Origin: Pocillopora verrucosa
Taxonomy: Eukaryota > Cnidaria > Anthozoa > Scleractinia > Pocilloporidae
Assembly (NCBI RefSeq): GCF_036669915.1
Contig: NC_089315.1
Location: 19,535,010-19,599,009 of the forward strand
Reading direction: 5' to 3'
DNA: 64,000 bases
Shown one piece after another: positions 1 to 11,559 of this stretch (position 1 is its first letter; each line of letters begins with the position of its first letter). A model generated the notes under the pieces. It was given only the letters and a program-made list of their open reading frames with translations, did not search any database and was not told where the DNA came from. Position numbers and translations under genes: made by a program.

Positions 1-1344
1 ATCAAAGCTGACTTGAAGGGAATTGTCGTTCACATCGTCATCTATTGTTACGTCAGTATCTTCTTCCAGGTTAATCGAGAGTTCCAGAAGCCGAGGTGGT
101 TGGCTAGATGAAGCTTTGATCGGGGTCGAAGTAAATGGCTGCGTGCAAAGGGACCCAGGCTTAGAGAATAAAGGCAGCGGATTCCATGGTGGAACACAAC
201 TATAGTTGTGATCTTGAAGAAGCAGCGCGTCTCCTGTTTCACTAGCAAGCCATTGTGTTCCACACGTCGTAAACTTTTTTTCAGGTTCGCGGTGTTCTGC
301 GCTTGCAGATGTAGCGTCGGTCCGGATAAACTGAGATTCCGTGCAGCTTGGGGAAGAAAGTTGATTCGCCGAAGGTTCTGTTTCAAGCTGTGGAGAAGAG
401 GGCGAAGCAGCACAGGAGGTAGATAGTGTATCGCTAGTGTTTTCCTTTACAACTGAACACGAAGACTTTTCTTGCTCTAAAGATAGCAAATGGGTGTTTT
501 CAAGAAGGGTGTTCAAGACCTACGATGAAATGTAGAATGTACGGTGTTGATTACATTTATAGGCTGGTATCACAAAACAGTAGTTAGTTGCATCATTAAT
601 ATTTCACACCCCACCTCCTGTCGGCTCTGGCGATTCGCCCTACCAACGCTTGTTTGTCGGATTTTCTTTGGTGGAGGCGCATAGGGAAAAACAGATGGAA
701 CTGCATCATCTTTTAAATGTCTCTTTTTCCTGCTACCGTCAGATCCAAGGAGCTCGGACTGTATTTTTACAAGAAAGGAAAACAAACAAACATTAAACAC
801 ACTAATGGTTTTCCTCATTGTCTTCTTATTTACACAGAGTGACTAGAAGACCTTTTTTACCGTGATTCTGGTATAAACAAATATTCACGTGCCTTATAAG
901 ATAATTATAAACACTGCTTTGGAAAAATGCTTGGGAAAAATTCTTGGGAGAAAACGGCTAAGCGCCTCATGGTCGCGATTGAATTTACTACACGTGGTCA
1001 ATCACCAATGCGAGCTTCAATTTGTTTTGCTGCTATTACAGTGGTTCTTTTAAATAATATTAAAGAAAAAAATACAATTCGAGTATGGGAAAGGTAAACA
1101 TACCTTTCAGTTTGAAGCAAAGGTCAAATATTCATACCTGAATATTCCGCTTGAAGTCGTCCTTGATAAAGTGATCTGAGCAGACGTAGCAGTTCTCGGG
1201 TTTCGGCAGAGCGTCCTCGCGTTTTATTTTTGCCAGCCAAATTTTCTTTAAATTTTCATTTACAGGTAGCTTGTGGAAGCTTACTCCTTTCCCTTTTGTA
1301 TTTTTGTAAGTATTATGGCAGTTAACTACAAGACAGTTGACCAT
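1..1344 (-). CDS. THAP-domain zinc-finger protein, N-terminal part (gene runs off the left edge)
   Basis: Three exons on the minus strand, all joined in phase 0: 1138-1344, 615-758 and 1-519, the last open to the window edge. The start is the ATG at 1344-1342, chosen because the THAP domain begins right there with MVNCLVVNC. The C2CH zinc signature is complete: C-x4-C at residues 4 and 9, then C-x2-H in CSDHF, with the family tryptophan in KKIWL between them. Exon 2 supplies the closing AVPSVFP motif, equivalent to AVPTIF of known THAP domains. Exon 3 codes an acidic, Ser/Thr/Pro-rich tail with no methionine, so a plain ORF scan misses it. THAP proteins are sequence-specific DNA-binding factors related to P-element transposase. 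Which family member this is cannot be told from the N-terminal half. Confidence 0.85.
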
Positions 1345-1424
1345 AGTTAAACCCTCATTAGAAATACTCGTCAGAAAGGTCAATCAAGTCAACCAGGTCA
1401 AAGCGATGAACAACAAGGTTTGAC

Positions 1425-1465
1425 TATTGCTACGTCATAGCTGACGTCATGTCCAAGATGGCGTT
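1425..1465 (-). promoter_or_regulatory. Probable promoter of the THAP gene: two CRE-type sites and a YY1-like site
   Basis: About 90-120 bp upstream of the THAP start codon lie ACGTCA (from 1432), a full palindromic cAMP-response element TGACGTCA at 1442-1449, and CCAAGATGGCG at 1453-1463, which matches the YY1 core often found at transcription starts. The motifs are seen directly; the regulatory role is inferred from position. Confidence 0.45.
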
Positions 1466-3011
1466 TTTCTAGTCGCGAAAGTGGCAGATAAGAGCAACTT
1501 CAAAGCGCTGTTGTCGTAATTACAAAGCAAACTGGACAAAACGGCAACTATTTTCGAATTCCTGTGGAAAAGTTCTATTAATAGAAGTAAAATTTTTCTA
1601 GACCGTACTTCCCCTTTAATAACTTTTGCCCATTTCTTTTTATAGGTTTATTGAATGAAAGATAAACTTCGACATTTTCTGACTCTATAACTGCTAATCT
1701 AACACACAAAACTCAGAAACTCTACCGAACTCAGCAAGCATATCTGGACCCTTAAAGAAAGTAACATTGACCACTTTATTTCATGGCGCATCCTTTCATC
1801 AAGGTCGCCCTACAACAGCGCAAACAAAGGATGCAACCTCCGCCTCAAAGAAAAATTACTCATTATTCGCCGACCCGAATTATCATCACTCAGTAAACGT
1901 AATGAGCTCATGTCCTCAAGCCACCACAGAAACAAAACGTTACTGCGTAACAATTGAAGTATTATTTTTATGCAAATTTATAGAGTATACAAACGATGGT
2001 ACGAATATTCTTAACAATAAAATTCCCTGATGAGTGAGCAATCACGAAACAGGCTTGTAGGGATGAAAGTATAGTCTCTGCTTTTTCCCCTATCGCAACA
2101 TATGAAAGAAGATCGTCAGAAAGACTGCATATAAATTGAAAAGTAGCCATGTGATAAAGTTCCACATCAAAATCTCCGAGGTCATATTTACTGGACAACT
2201 CCTTTAGACCAAGGAACGAATTAAGGTGCTTTTTCAGCGCCAGTACGGTGTTTACATCGTTAATAGGAAGGCGGCTTCTGTGACGCTCAATTGCTGTTTC
2301 TGAATCAATTCGATAAAAGCTTACAACAGCTTCTAAAATACGGTCATCGCGTAAGTTGACGATCGAGTTGAGTATCAAATATCATATAACCGATATGTGA
2401 CTTATGGCCTTGATGTGGATGGTCCATGCGGTGATATTAACGAAATATGACATTCTGGCGTACTCCTACTGATATGTAACAAAAAACATACTTTTATTGG
2501 AAAAAATAAATCAACTGCCCTTATTTTGCAACCAGTTTTTAGGATATTTAGGGCGATCCGGTTTTTTGTCAGCTGTCATTAAAAGTGCACCACAAATGTC
2601 AATTGTCCGTTAGATCTTCAGCGATTTGTCAGTTGTCAGTTATCATCATTCAGACCCTCAAACAAGGCCACACCACAACACCGGGAGCAGCGTTCTCTAC
2701 TTTTCGCGAAAAGTGCGAGGATTCCTTACGTTCCATGTTAACCAGTGCTGAGAAGATGCAGAAAATGGGGCCTGCAGTTTATCATCCTGTTCCGAGAAGA
2801 CTAAAACGTCTAACAGTTAACAGATGTCATAGCAAAGTCAGCTCATTCTCCCCAGTCCTTTCAAGACTATGAGTGTTGGTCCGGTCTGAACCCTCGATGT
2901 CACGCACGGCAGTCCGGCGCCCTACAACATAAGCAGGCGGTGGTTGAACAACCATTCCGGATTAATGAAAATGAAAACCGATGTTATGCGAGGTCCAGTC
3001 TCAACTTGGCG

Positions 3012-3019
3012 TATAAATA
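3012..3019 (+). promoter_or_regulatory. TATA-box-like element, first of a pair
   Basis: The sequence GTATAAATAG at 3011-3020 is followed 32 bp later by ATG at 3052, which opens a 38-codon frame. A near copy of the arrangement occurs at 3651. No downstream gene was recognised, so this may be chance or a relic promoter. Confidence 0.25.
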
Positions 3020-3650
3020 GTGAAACAGCGTCATAGCTACAAAATAGAATCATGGATCACGAAATAAACAATGATACACGATTTTCTGTTTCGAGTTCGA
3101 TGAGCTCATATTCAGCTTCTTCAATACTGCTGGTGTTACCAAGTGCATCGTTTTTTGTTTCACTCTAGATTAATTTTTCAATCCTTTTTTAAGGAAACAC
3201 TTCTTGTAATAAGAAATTGTTGTATTACAATGTCCGAAATTAAATGGGTTTTCCGGCGAGCTGAGTTTTGGTGCAGCGGATCTTTGTTGTCGATGGCTTC
3301 GTCAGCAAAGGATCAAAGGATGTATTACATGGTAACAAAATATTTTCATGCACCATTGAATTACCAAATGAATCTGCGAGTTTCGTTGTGATTTTTGTTG
3401 TTGTTTGTGGTCATTTAGGACGAATCTATGACCTCTGTTTTGGCCAAAAATGCTGGAAAAGCTATTATTCATGTAACAAAAATAAACTATTTAGTTGCGA
3501 AATTATACGAAGTATTCAACAGGCTACAAGCATTTCTTTTTTCTTTTTTGTGGGGAATCAAAGTAGGAATACAAAGAAAACAAATTTTGCACTCTCGGGT
3601 AGCCGATCAGAGCACAGGTTTCATATTCGCTCGCGGGTCCCACTTTAACG

Positions 3651-3658
3651 TATAAATA
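3651..3658 (+). promoter_or_regulatory. TATA-box-like element, second of a pair
   Basis: CGTATAAATAG recurs here, followed at 3716 by ATG and then, after five codons, a stop. Short stretches around both ATGs look alike (CACGATTTTCTG at the first, CACGATTTCTTG here), so the two segments may be an old tandem duplication. Confidence 0.22.
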
Positions 3659-5828
3659 GCAGAGAAATTGGGAAAACGTGTCAACAAAAGTGAACATTTC
3701 AACACCAGAAACACTATGACCACGATTTCTTGATCACGTTTTAAAACGAAACCTCGTTAACGACACGATTAATTATTCTAGTTTTTGAAACGCTTTAGAA
3801 CATCGATCCACCTCCTCGCGAAACTTGACACGATAATCGTCGACGGTGAATAAATTTTTGTCTTCAAATGTTCGAGCTACGTATCTACAAGGTGGTTAGT
3901 AGTATCACCTCTAAATGGTTATCTATCAGAGTTCGGTTTTAGTGGATATACCTTTCCGCGCGATGACGGACTAAACGGGCACAATATTTGCGTGTTTACA
4001 TCGTACGCTGGAAGATAAAACTGTAGGCTCATTAAATGCTGATATTGGAGCAGAATCCTGTACTGTAGGGCAAGACTACCTCAGCAGCTTCACGGAAATT
4101 TCCTACATTTGCCATTCACTGTTATATTGCACAATATTCTTTTTTGATCAGCAATTCGTTCACAAATAATTTTAAAGTTCTCTTTTGCTTTGCGATACCG
4201 AAATGTTTGTTTTTGTTTCTTTTTTCATGTTTCATTTCGCTTTCAGTCTACTCCTTCCGCCAATTGCAAATGCTAATATGGCCTAGCAGTTAATTTATTT
4301 GATGGCCTACAAGATTATGCTATGAAGGAGTCTGTGTGCTGCGTTTAACTTTCAATTTGTTGTAGATGAAGTTCGTTTATAATAAGAGTATTGATGAATA
4401 GGACACTTTCCAGTGCCATCTTCTCCAGTCCCTCAGATAACCTCGTATTCAGTGCCTTTTTTGAATTCGAAATGAAAAAATCGGGTCCTTTCCCAACATA
4501 ATTTGCAAAGGGCCAGCTACTTCCAGCTATTCAAAATTCCTGGCTCCTTCTAAAATATTAAATAAAAGAGGTCATTAAGTAGAACTTTTAATTCTGTTGA
4601 AAAAAAACTTTGTCCAACAATTTTCGATAGCTTTGAGGGAGATTTACACATGCACTTTGTTGAAGAACAGGGTCGATAAACGTGTTTCTTTAAGCAATAG
4701 GCTCGCGAGGTGTTGGTAGAATTCGTGACGGTTATGCAAACCCTCGAAGGTGTTTCGGTTTCGAATAAGTTTCGTGAATTCTCCCAGACCCACAAGCGAT
4801 AAAATGAAGGAATGAGAAAAAGAGTCTTTTATTGCATTATTTTTAATCCATGCTTATCCATGCCTACCGGGTATAATTAGGTTGTTTATTGCAACTCACG
4901 CATTTTGATAAGGAACAGCCTTAAACGACGTTTCAACAGATGAGACTACGAAAACAAACAGACAAACAATTGAAAAAAAAAAACATGACACAACCCGCGG
5001 AACTTGACTGGAGCTGTCACGAAACCACAATATGATTAAGTTATACACTTAAGTAATTAACCATAATATGATTAGCTATACAAAGTTTTCTTTGGGTTAC
5101 TTTTATCTGAGTCCTCTTTTTTTTATTTTTTACAACGTAGCGCAGAACAATCGATTCAATTTTATTTCTAACTATGGCAGAGCAACCTCCCAACAACGGG
5201 AGAAGAACTGGATGTGAAAAATGAGTTTCTAGACACAGGTGAGAAAAAGCAACAGGGAAAGACTTGGTTATGGTGGTTTTGTACTGTTTGTTTATTAAGT
5301 ATATCTTAATTCTGGTGCACAATTGTTTGGCTCGCTTCGACTTGAAGGTTTTAAGGAATCCATTAAACACGCCAGTATTAGAACGCTAGTTGTAATTGCA
5401 CATAGTTGTGATCACTAACAAAGTTGAAATATCTTCTCGGTAATTTCTGCGACAGAGAAAAGTCAAGTTTCTTTAGGTGAGGCTGAACTGAATGTCTGCA
5501 ACGACGCTTTAAGAGGTAAGAACATCAGGTGAAAAATGATTTATTGAAAGACGCCCCGGTGAAATTTTTGTCACATTTACATCAAAATTTGCGTATGTTC
5601 CGTAAATAAGACTTTGAAACAGCAAAAGATTGTTTCTTCAAATTTAATTGGTAGCCGCTTTGCACCAGCTCCTTGCTTTTCATTTTCATTTGTTCCACAA
5701 GTTCAAAATTTACTTCATTATCATAATTTTTTCCCGGGTAAATGACAAATTAAGTCGATTTTATCAATACGTTTATACCTCAACAGTGATAAATTACCTC
5801 GCACCACCAATTATTCTCTCCTTTTCAG

Positions 5829-8476
5829 GAGCCAGAGCCTGTGTCGAACTTTGCTTGTATACAGAAGCAAGGAGCTGGCTGCGTGTGGGATTGGACGTAT
5901 CCTTTAACGAATGTTTCAAACGTCATACGAGATGCTATGCGAAAATCAATACGTTCCCGACAGATTCTTCTACACATAAAGCAAGTGGTGTTCTGTTACA
6001 ATGCAGTGAGCAGTTTAAAGAAGCTAAAATATTCTTGAGGAGTTCAAAATACACATTTCCATTGCATTTTCGCAAATCCGCTCATGATTTATCTACCCTT
6101 AATACGCTTAAAGATTGAAAACAATAACGAACGTCTGCTTCAATTAATAAGGAAGTCTAATGCTGAACTAAAAGTCATAGCAAACAGTTATGAAAGTCTC
6201 ATCAAGTACCATCAAAGTCTTCTAGAAGTTGCTAGAGAAGTAGGAGACAAGGCCGAAGAGGGAAGAAGTTATGGCAATCTCGGCTGCGCTTATCAAGGTT
6301 TAGGACAGTTCAAAACAGCCATCGAGTACCATTAAATTAGTCTAGAAATTGCTAAAGAAGTGGGAGACAAGGCCGGAGAAGGAGGAAGTTATGGCTATCT
6401 CGGCAACGCATATCGGGGTCCAGGACAGTTCAAAACAGCAATCGAGTACCATCAACGTCATCTAGAAATTGCTAAAGAAGTGGGAGACATGTCCGGAGAG
6501 GGAAGAGGTTATTGCGGTCTCGGCAAAGCTTACCACAGTCTAGGAAAGTTCAACACAGCAATCGAGTACCAACAACGTAGTTTGGAAATTGCTAAGGAAG
6601 TGGGAGACAAGGCCGGAGAGGGAAGAAGTTATGGCAATCTCGGCTGCGCTTACCAAGGATTAGAACAGTTCAAAACAGCAATCGAGTACCATCAACGTAG
6701 TCTAGAAATTGCTAAAGAAGTGGGATACAAGGCCGAAGAGGGAAGAAATTATGGCAATCTCGGCTGCGCTTATCAAGGATTAGGACAGTTTAAAACAGCA
6801 ATCAAGTACCATCAACGTAGTCAAGAAATTGCTAAAGAAGTGGGAGACAAGGCCGAAGAGGGAAGAAGTTATGGCAATGTCGGCAACGCATATCGAGGTC
6901 TAGGACAGTTCAAAACAGCAATCGAGTACCATCAACGTCACCTAGAAATTGCTAAAGAAGTGGGAGACAAGGACGGAGAGGGAAGAGGTTATTGCGGTCT
7001 CGGCAACGCTTATCAAGTTCTAGGACAGTTCAAAACAGCCGTCAAGTACCACCAACGTAGTCTAGAAATTGCTAAAGAAGTGGGAGACAAGGCCGGAGAG
7101 GGAGGAAGTTATTGCGGTCTCGGCATTGCCGCGGCTTATCACAGTCTAGGACAATTCAAAACAGCAATCGAGTGCCATCAACGTCATCTAGAAATTGCTA
7201 AAGAAGTGGGAGACAAGGCTGGAGAGGGAAGAAGTTATGGCAATCTCAGCAACGCTTATCACAGTCTAGGACAGTTCAACACAGCAATCGAATGCCAACT
7301 ACGTAGCCTAGAAATTTCTCAAGAAGTGGGAGGCAAGGCCGAAGAGGGAGGAAGTTATGGCAATCTCGGCTGCGCTTATCACAGTCTAGGACAGTTCAAA
7401 ACAGCAATCGAGTACCATCAACGTCATCTAGAAATTGCTAAAGAAGTGGGAGACAAGGCGGGAGAGGGAAGAGGTTATTGCGGTCTCGGCAACGTTTATC
7501 AAGTTCTAGGACAGTTCAAAACAGCAATCGAGTACCATCAAGGTAGTCTAGAAATTGCTAAAGAGGTGGGAGACAGGGCTGGAGAGGGGATAAGTTATTG
7601 CGGTCTCAGCAACGCTTATGACAGTTTACGACAGTTCAGTACAGCAATCGAATACTATCAACGATATCTAGAAATTGTTAAAGAAGTGGGAGACAAGGAT
7701 GGAGAGGGGAAAGGTTATTGCCTTCTCTGCAGGATTCATCTCCGTCAAAGAGAGTTGAAAACGGCAATTGAGTGTTATCAACGTCACCTAGAAATATCCA
7801 AAGATGTGGGAGACAAGACTGGAGAGGCGTGCTCACTTTGTTCCCTTGGAAGCATTTTTGAGTGCCAAGGAAATCTTATGATGGCCTTTGACTGTTATTA
7901 CTCGAGTGTACAGTTGTATGATGATATTAGGGCTAGTCTTCAACTCAACGATCGGTGGAAGATTTGTTATCGTAATCAGCACCAAAGTGCATACAAAGGT
8001 TTGTGGCGTATAAATCTCAATCAAGGTCAAGTTGTGAAGGCTCTTCTTGCCGCAGAGAAAGGACGTGCTCAAGCTCTGAGAGATCTCATGACCACAAAAT
8101 ATCAGCCTGGAGATTCTTCAACGCACAGCGCATCTCTGAGTTGGGTTCCATTGACCACAGTTTTTATAGCTATTAATGGACCATGCGTTTACTTCTGGGT
8201 TTACCTCAGTGAAGATAATATCCAGATGAGAGAGGTACATGTCAACAATTATAAGTATGAGGATGAATTGGAAGTTTTCATCCAGCTATTGAACAAAACT
8301 GCTCTGAAGGAGATCGGTGTAAGAGATACTGTTACAATCGAAAATCTTCCTCGTGATCCGCCGACAGAAGAGGAAGTGTTCAATGATGTGATCCGAGTTG
8401 TGCTTTAAAGAAGCTGCATGACATCATCGTTACTCCTATTGCTGATCTGACCGAAGGCAACGAGCTAAATAAGTAA
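5829..8476 (+). pseudogene. TPR-array gene (TTC28/GPSM2-like cnidarian family), degraded and truncated
   Basis: The body is an array of 40-residue TPR units of the type EVGDKAGEGRSYGNLGNAY, which builds a superhelical protein-binding scaffold. A degenerate N-terminal exon begins after a CTTTTCAG acceptor at 5829 and reads ARACVELCLYTEA. A second frame resumes at about 6084. Inside the first repeats, CAA has become TAA at 6333-6335 although the same frame continues to 8408. After 8395 the frame shifts: family-like KKLHDIIVTPIADLTEGNEL is readable from 8399 only in another frame, and stops at 8476. In relatives, as I recall, this point leads into a C-terminal CHAT-like domain, which is absent here. 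One stop, at least two frameshifts and the missing domain favour a pseudogene. An undetected intron or assembly error is the alternative. Parts of the 6336-8408 frame could still be expressed. Confidence 0.65.
6231..7850 (+). repeat. Tandem array of 14 coding 120-bp units (TPR repeats)
   Basis: The EVGDKAxEG codons recur every 120 bp, from 6237 to 7803, with few differences between units. The unit starting near 7080 carries a 6-bp insertion (GIAAAY in place of GNAY). The last units are more diverged, as expected if unequal crossover or gene conversion acts mainly in the middle of the array. Confidence 0.95.
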
Positions 8477-10608
8477 ATTGATTTCTTACTATCAGCCCAC
8501 TTGCCTCGAATCGTAAGTAATGAAATTACAAACAACTACATTCAAAAAGTAGCGGAAATTAGTTAATAATAACCCAATTAGTAGCTTTTATTGGCATTCT
8601 CTTTTTCTACTAATGCTGTCCCTCGCTAAACTGAGAAGGCAAGTGAATCCCTTTCAATGACATTACGTGACATCACACTCACAGTGAGGAGCTGACGCCA
8701 GCTATTACCAGATAACAAAGATATTAAAAGTTTAAGTTTTGTAACTATCCCTAAGAGTAGAAAATAACGCTTATTAGTTGTAGCGTTGTTTGTGGATGTA
8801 AATGAGCCGGATGCGAATTATGTTTGCTTTATAGAGGCAACATGATGTGTATGGTTTGTGCTTGTGAATTGTTTAGCGCTGTTCAAATGTTTCCGCTGAC
8901 CCAACCTATTCAATCGTAACTTCTAATTCAAATTTGCATTGCACGGACGAAGAAAACTTAACTTGATAACGAAATTAATTTTGAAGAAAAATCAATTAGA
9001 GAGAATATTTGAGCGGCCAGCGCGGTTTGTTTTCTCCTTTAAAATCATCATTTTTTTAAACTGATTTTAGTTCAACCGTTTCGTTGGGGCTTTTTCTTGC
9101 TTAACTGCTCGCAACGATATAAATTGTAGTCAAGAGAATATCAACATCCTCTCGCTGCAGTGTTATATAAAGATTTCAAGCCCTGAAAAAAGTCGTCACA
9201 ACACATATAAGATATATGATAATTTTTCACTTGTGTTTGATATCGCCAATCAGCTGCTGACACGTCACTCGCCTTCGCACCACTCCGTCAGGTTGACAAA
9301 TGAATGGCAAAGCCATCACCATCCTCAATCCAAGGTCGTTTGTTGAAATTTTCTCTGATTATGGCTACAAACAAATCTACGACTTTTTTTCGGGGATTGT
9401 GGATCGTAATTTTTCCATTCATTAATAAAGCGATTGAGGCTTGAGGCTTTTTCTTTGAAATGTTTTTTTTTTAATATTGAAAATAAAATGCATTTATTTA
9501 GACCTCACAGTTTCTTCAACTTTAATTTTCTTTCTGATTTATAGTCACCTTAACGGACCATCAAATTTAACCGTTATAGATCGTTATAGTGTGGTTTTAA
9601 GGGTGCGGTGATCGAAAAGTCAAAAGTAATGCGAAATAAAACTCTCCTACCTCCACTTCATTGTTTCCTGCTTCGTTCCAAAGAATTTAAATCCGATTTC
9701 AATAACTCTTCCTTTCAAGATATCACGATAAACGAAGTGAAAGGTTGGAAACTTCAAATTCAGCTTTCTTCGCAAAGCAACCAAGAAATTCACCATAAAA
9801 GAACCCGATTACTCGAAACCACTGCAAATGACAGCTAAAAAAAATTTCTCTTCTAAATTCCAATTCAGATAAGTGGCTCAATTTCACCGCAACAGCCAGA
9901 AAGTCACTCTCTTCCGAACTCGATTGAAGCAATTTCGCTTTCTTAGTACGCACGAGTAACTTCGCACGTACACAGATTTGAAAATTTGCAACTTAACGAC
10001 CGTTATAATCCATCGAATATGCTTGCTTGCATGCACGTCGTGTGATCGAATATGCCCCCAGCTAAACTGAACTGAATTTCAGCCCTCCAAATTTTCAACC
10101 TTTCATTTCGTTTTAGAGTGTTAGATATCTGGAGAGAAATCAGTCAATGAAATCGCATTTAAATCCTCTGGGAAGAAGCGGGAAACGATGAAGTGGGTAA
10201 CTGAGTATAGTAAATAAAATTCTTGCGCACAAACTTCTTAGTTGCGAACCAGGCTTCTCGCTCCTTGTCACTAAGTGATTGAATAATTATGTCACGACAT
10301 AGTGACGATGCAATTTGTTTACTACGCGTAACCATAACAACTACTCAGGCCAGAAAGATTAACGGTTTTCGATTTACGCTTATATCTGCGATTCAGTGTA
10401 ATAAGATATCTATATATCAGGTGGAGTTCTTAACTTCTTGTACAAGCTTATTCAAGGCAACGATGAGAATAAACGAGCATCCAGCTCATTTGATGTGCCG
10501 ATCGGAAATCAAACATTGGCTTTCTAAAGACCGATCGGCACATCATATAATTTATAAATTGGCTATCAAACCATAACAGATATTTAACTGTTAAGATTGT
10601 CATTCAAC
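8477..10608. other. Intergenic; no gene seen apart from one hairpin
   Basis: The sequence is AT-rich, with frames up to 95 codons on both strands but none resembling a protein family or bounded by splice sites. The inverted repeat at 10491-10545 is listed separately. Confidence 0.5.
10491..10545. repeat. Perfect 15-bp inverted repeat around a CCGATCGG core
   Basis: TGATGTGCCGATCGG at 10491-10505 is matched perfectly by its reverse complement at 10531-10545, leaving a 25-base loop. It lies 64 bp past the stop codon of the minus-strand GPCR, so the GPCR transcript could carry it as a 3' UTR stem-loop. It could also be the end of a small transposon. Confidence 0.7.
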
Positions 10609-11559
10609 TCATTGAGAGCAAAGTGTTTGTCTGATTGTCTGCTTCACTGCTCGTCTTACTTCATTAATCTTCCAGCAGTAAAGAAATGGATTTAGCGTCG
10701 AGTTAAAATAAACTAAGACAGTTGCTGTTCCCCATACAACGACTAAATGCCGTGCATAACCGATCAAAATTTCCATTATGCCATATGGTACATAGCAAGC
10801 AACTAATGCTAATTGCACCCACAACGCACTGTACACTGCCTTTTTATATCGCGCTGTGTTTAGTGCGCTTGGTTGGCTCGGCTGTTGTAGAACATGATCT
10901 TGTACTTGAACCTGACGATGACTGAGAGCGCGGAAAATCTTTGTGTACGACACGAATGAGATTACAATGTAAGATGGAAGAAAGATGCGGCCATACCAAA
11001 ATGTTATGCGGCCATCTAAAATGTAATATGAAGCAGCAACATTAGATATAACCCAAAAGGTAGCTAAAACGATACGTGTGCGCTTCAAAGTGACAGTTTG
11101 TTGGTATTTTAGCCCCAACAACAACACGAGAAGCCTGTCCACGCTTATAGCCGTTACAGTCGACAAAGACACCCCACATAAGCCGTAGCTTGTTATGAAA
11201 GCAGCATCCCTTATATGTGGACAGAGGTTCCAGTGTTCGTAAACTATGGACATCCAATATGTTGCATAGAGAGGCTGGCTAACAAGACCAACCAACAGAT
11301 CAGTTGTTGCCAAACAACGATACAAGAGTTTAGACGTCGGATGAAGGGAAGATACCTTTCGAAGGGCAACAAGGATGAGAGAATTCCCAAGAAGTGCTGT
11401 GATGGAAAGAAGAATGTTGACTGCTGAGAAATATATTGATTGTTGTTGTAATCCACCTTCCGAAGAGGGAGAGCATCCTATTTCTTCAGACGTTTTCGTT
11501 TGTGCTCTACCTTCTGTTAAATTTCTTGTCGCCATCGTTTTGCAGTCGTGTCCTTTCAC
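10609..11559 (-). CDS. Class A (rhodopsin-family) GPCR, intact single exon, 316 aa
   Basis: Seven hydrophobic helices lie at about residues 41-66, 78-105, 118-147, 162-182, 190-212, 242-266 and 270-295. Class A hallmarks are present: GNSLIL in helix 1, an aspartate at 87 in ATTDLLVG of helix 2, DRL (141-143) where DRY is usual, NPFLY at 290-294, and a basic helix 8. Helix 6 reads CYVP (255-258 region), without the usual CWxP tryptophan. The loop between helices 4 and 5 is short and lacks cysteine, so the common disulfide to helix 3 cannot form. That is also true of melanocortin receptors, so a melanocortin/adenosine-like affinity is possible. The ligand is unknown. The N-terminus has a glycosylation sequon (NLT). 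An internal start (MATRN) would shorten it by eight residues. The gene at 13784 is a close paralogue. Confidence 0.88.
   Translation of the reverse strand: MKGHDCKTMATRNLTEGRAQTKTSEEIGCSPSSEGGLQQQSIYFSAVNILLSITALLGNSLILVALRKVSSLHPTSKLLYRCLATTDLLVGLVSQPLYATYWMSIVYEHWNLCPHIRDAAFITSYGLCGVSLSTVTAISVDRLLVLLLGLKYQQTVTLKRTRIVLATFWVISNVAASYYILDGRITFWYGRIFLPSYIVISFVSYTKIFRALSHRQVQVQDHVLQQPSQPSALNTARYKKAVYSALWVQLALVACYVPYGIMEILIGYARHLVVVWGTATVLVYFNSTLNPFLYCWKINEVRRAVKQTIRQTLCSQ

Larger units (their letters stand above)
1466..5828. other. No convincing gene; AT-rich intergenic DNA
   Basis: I found no frame here with splice signals or recognisable family sequence. The longest frame, 1968-2378 on the minus strand, is open for 136 codons but starts only at TTG, has an in-frame stop just upstream and matches nothing I know. 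Two very similar core-promoter-like sequences are listed separately. Confidence 0.5.

Noticed and set aside
1968..2378. 136-codon minus-strand frame
   Set aside because: It starts only at TTG, has a stop just upstream, no splice acceptor, and no family resemblance.
3268..3648. 126-codon plus-strand frame
   Set aside because: Composition is low-complexity (runs of F, V, S) typical of AT-rich DNA, and it overlaps another frame of equal quality.
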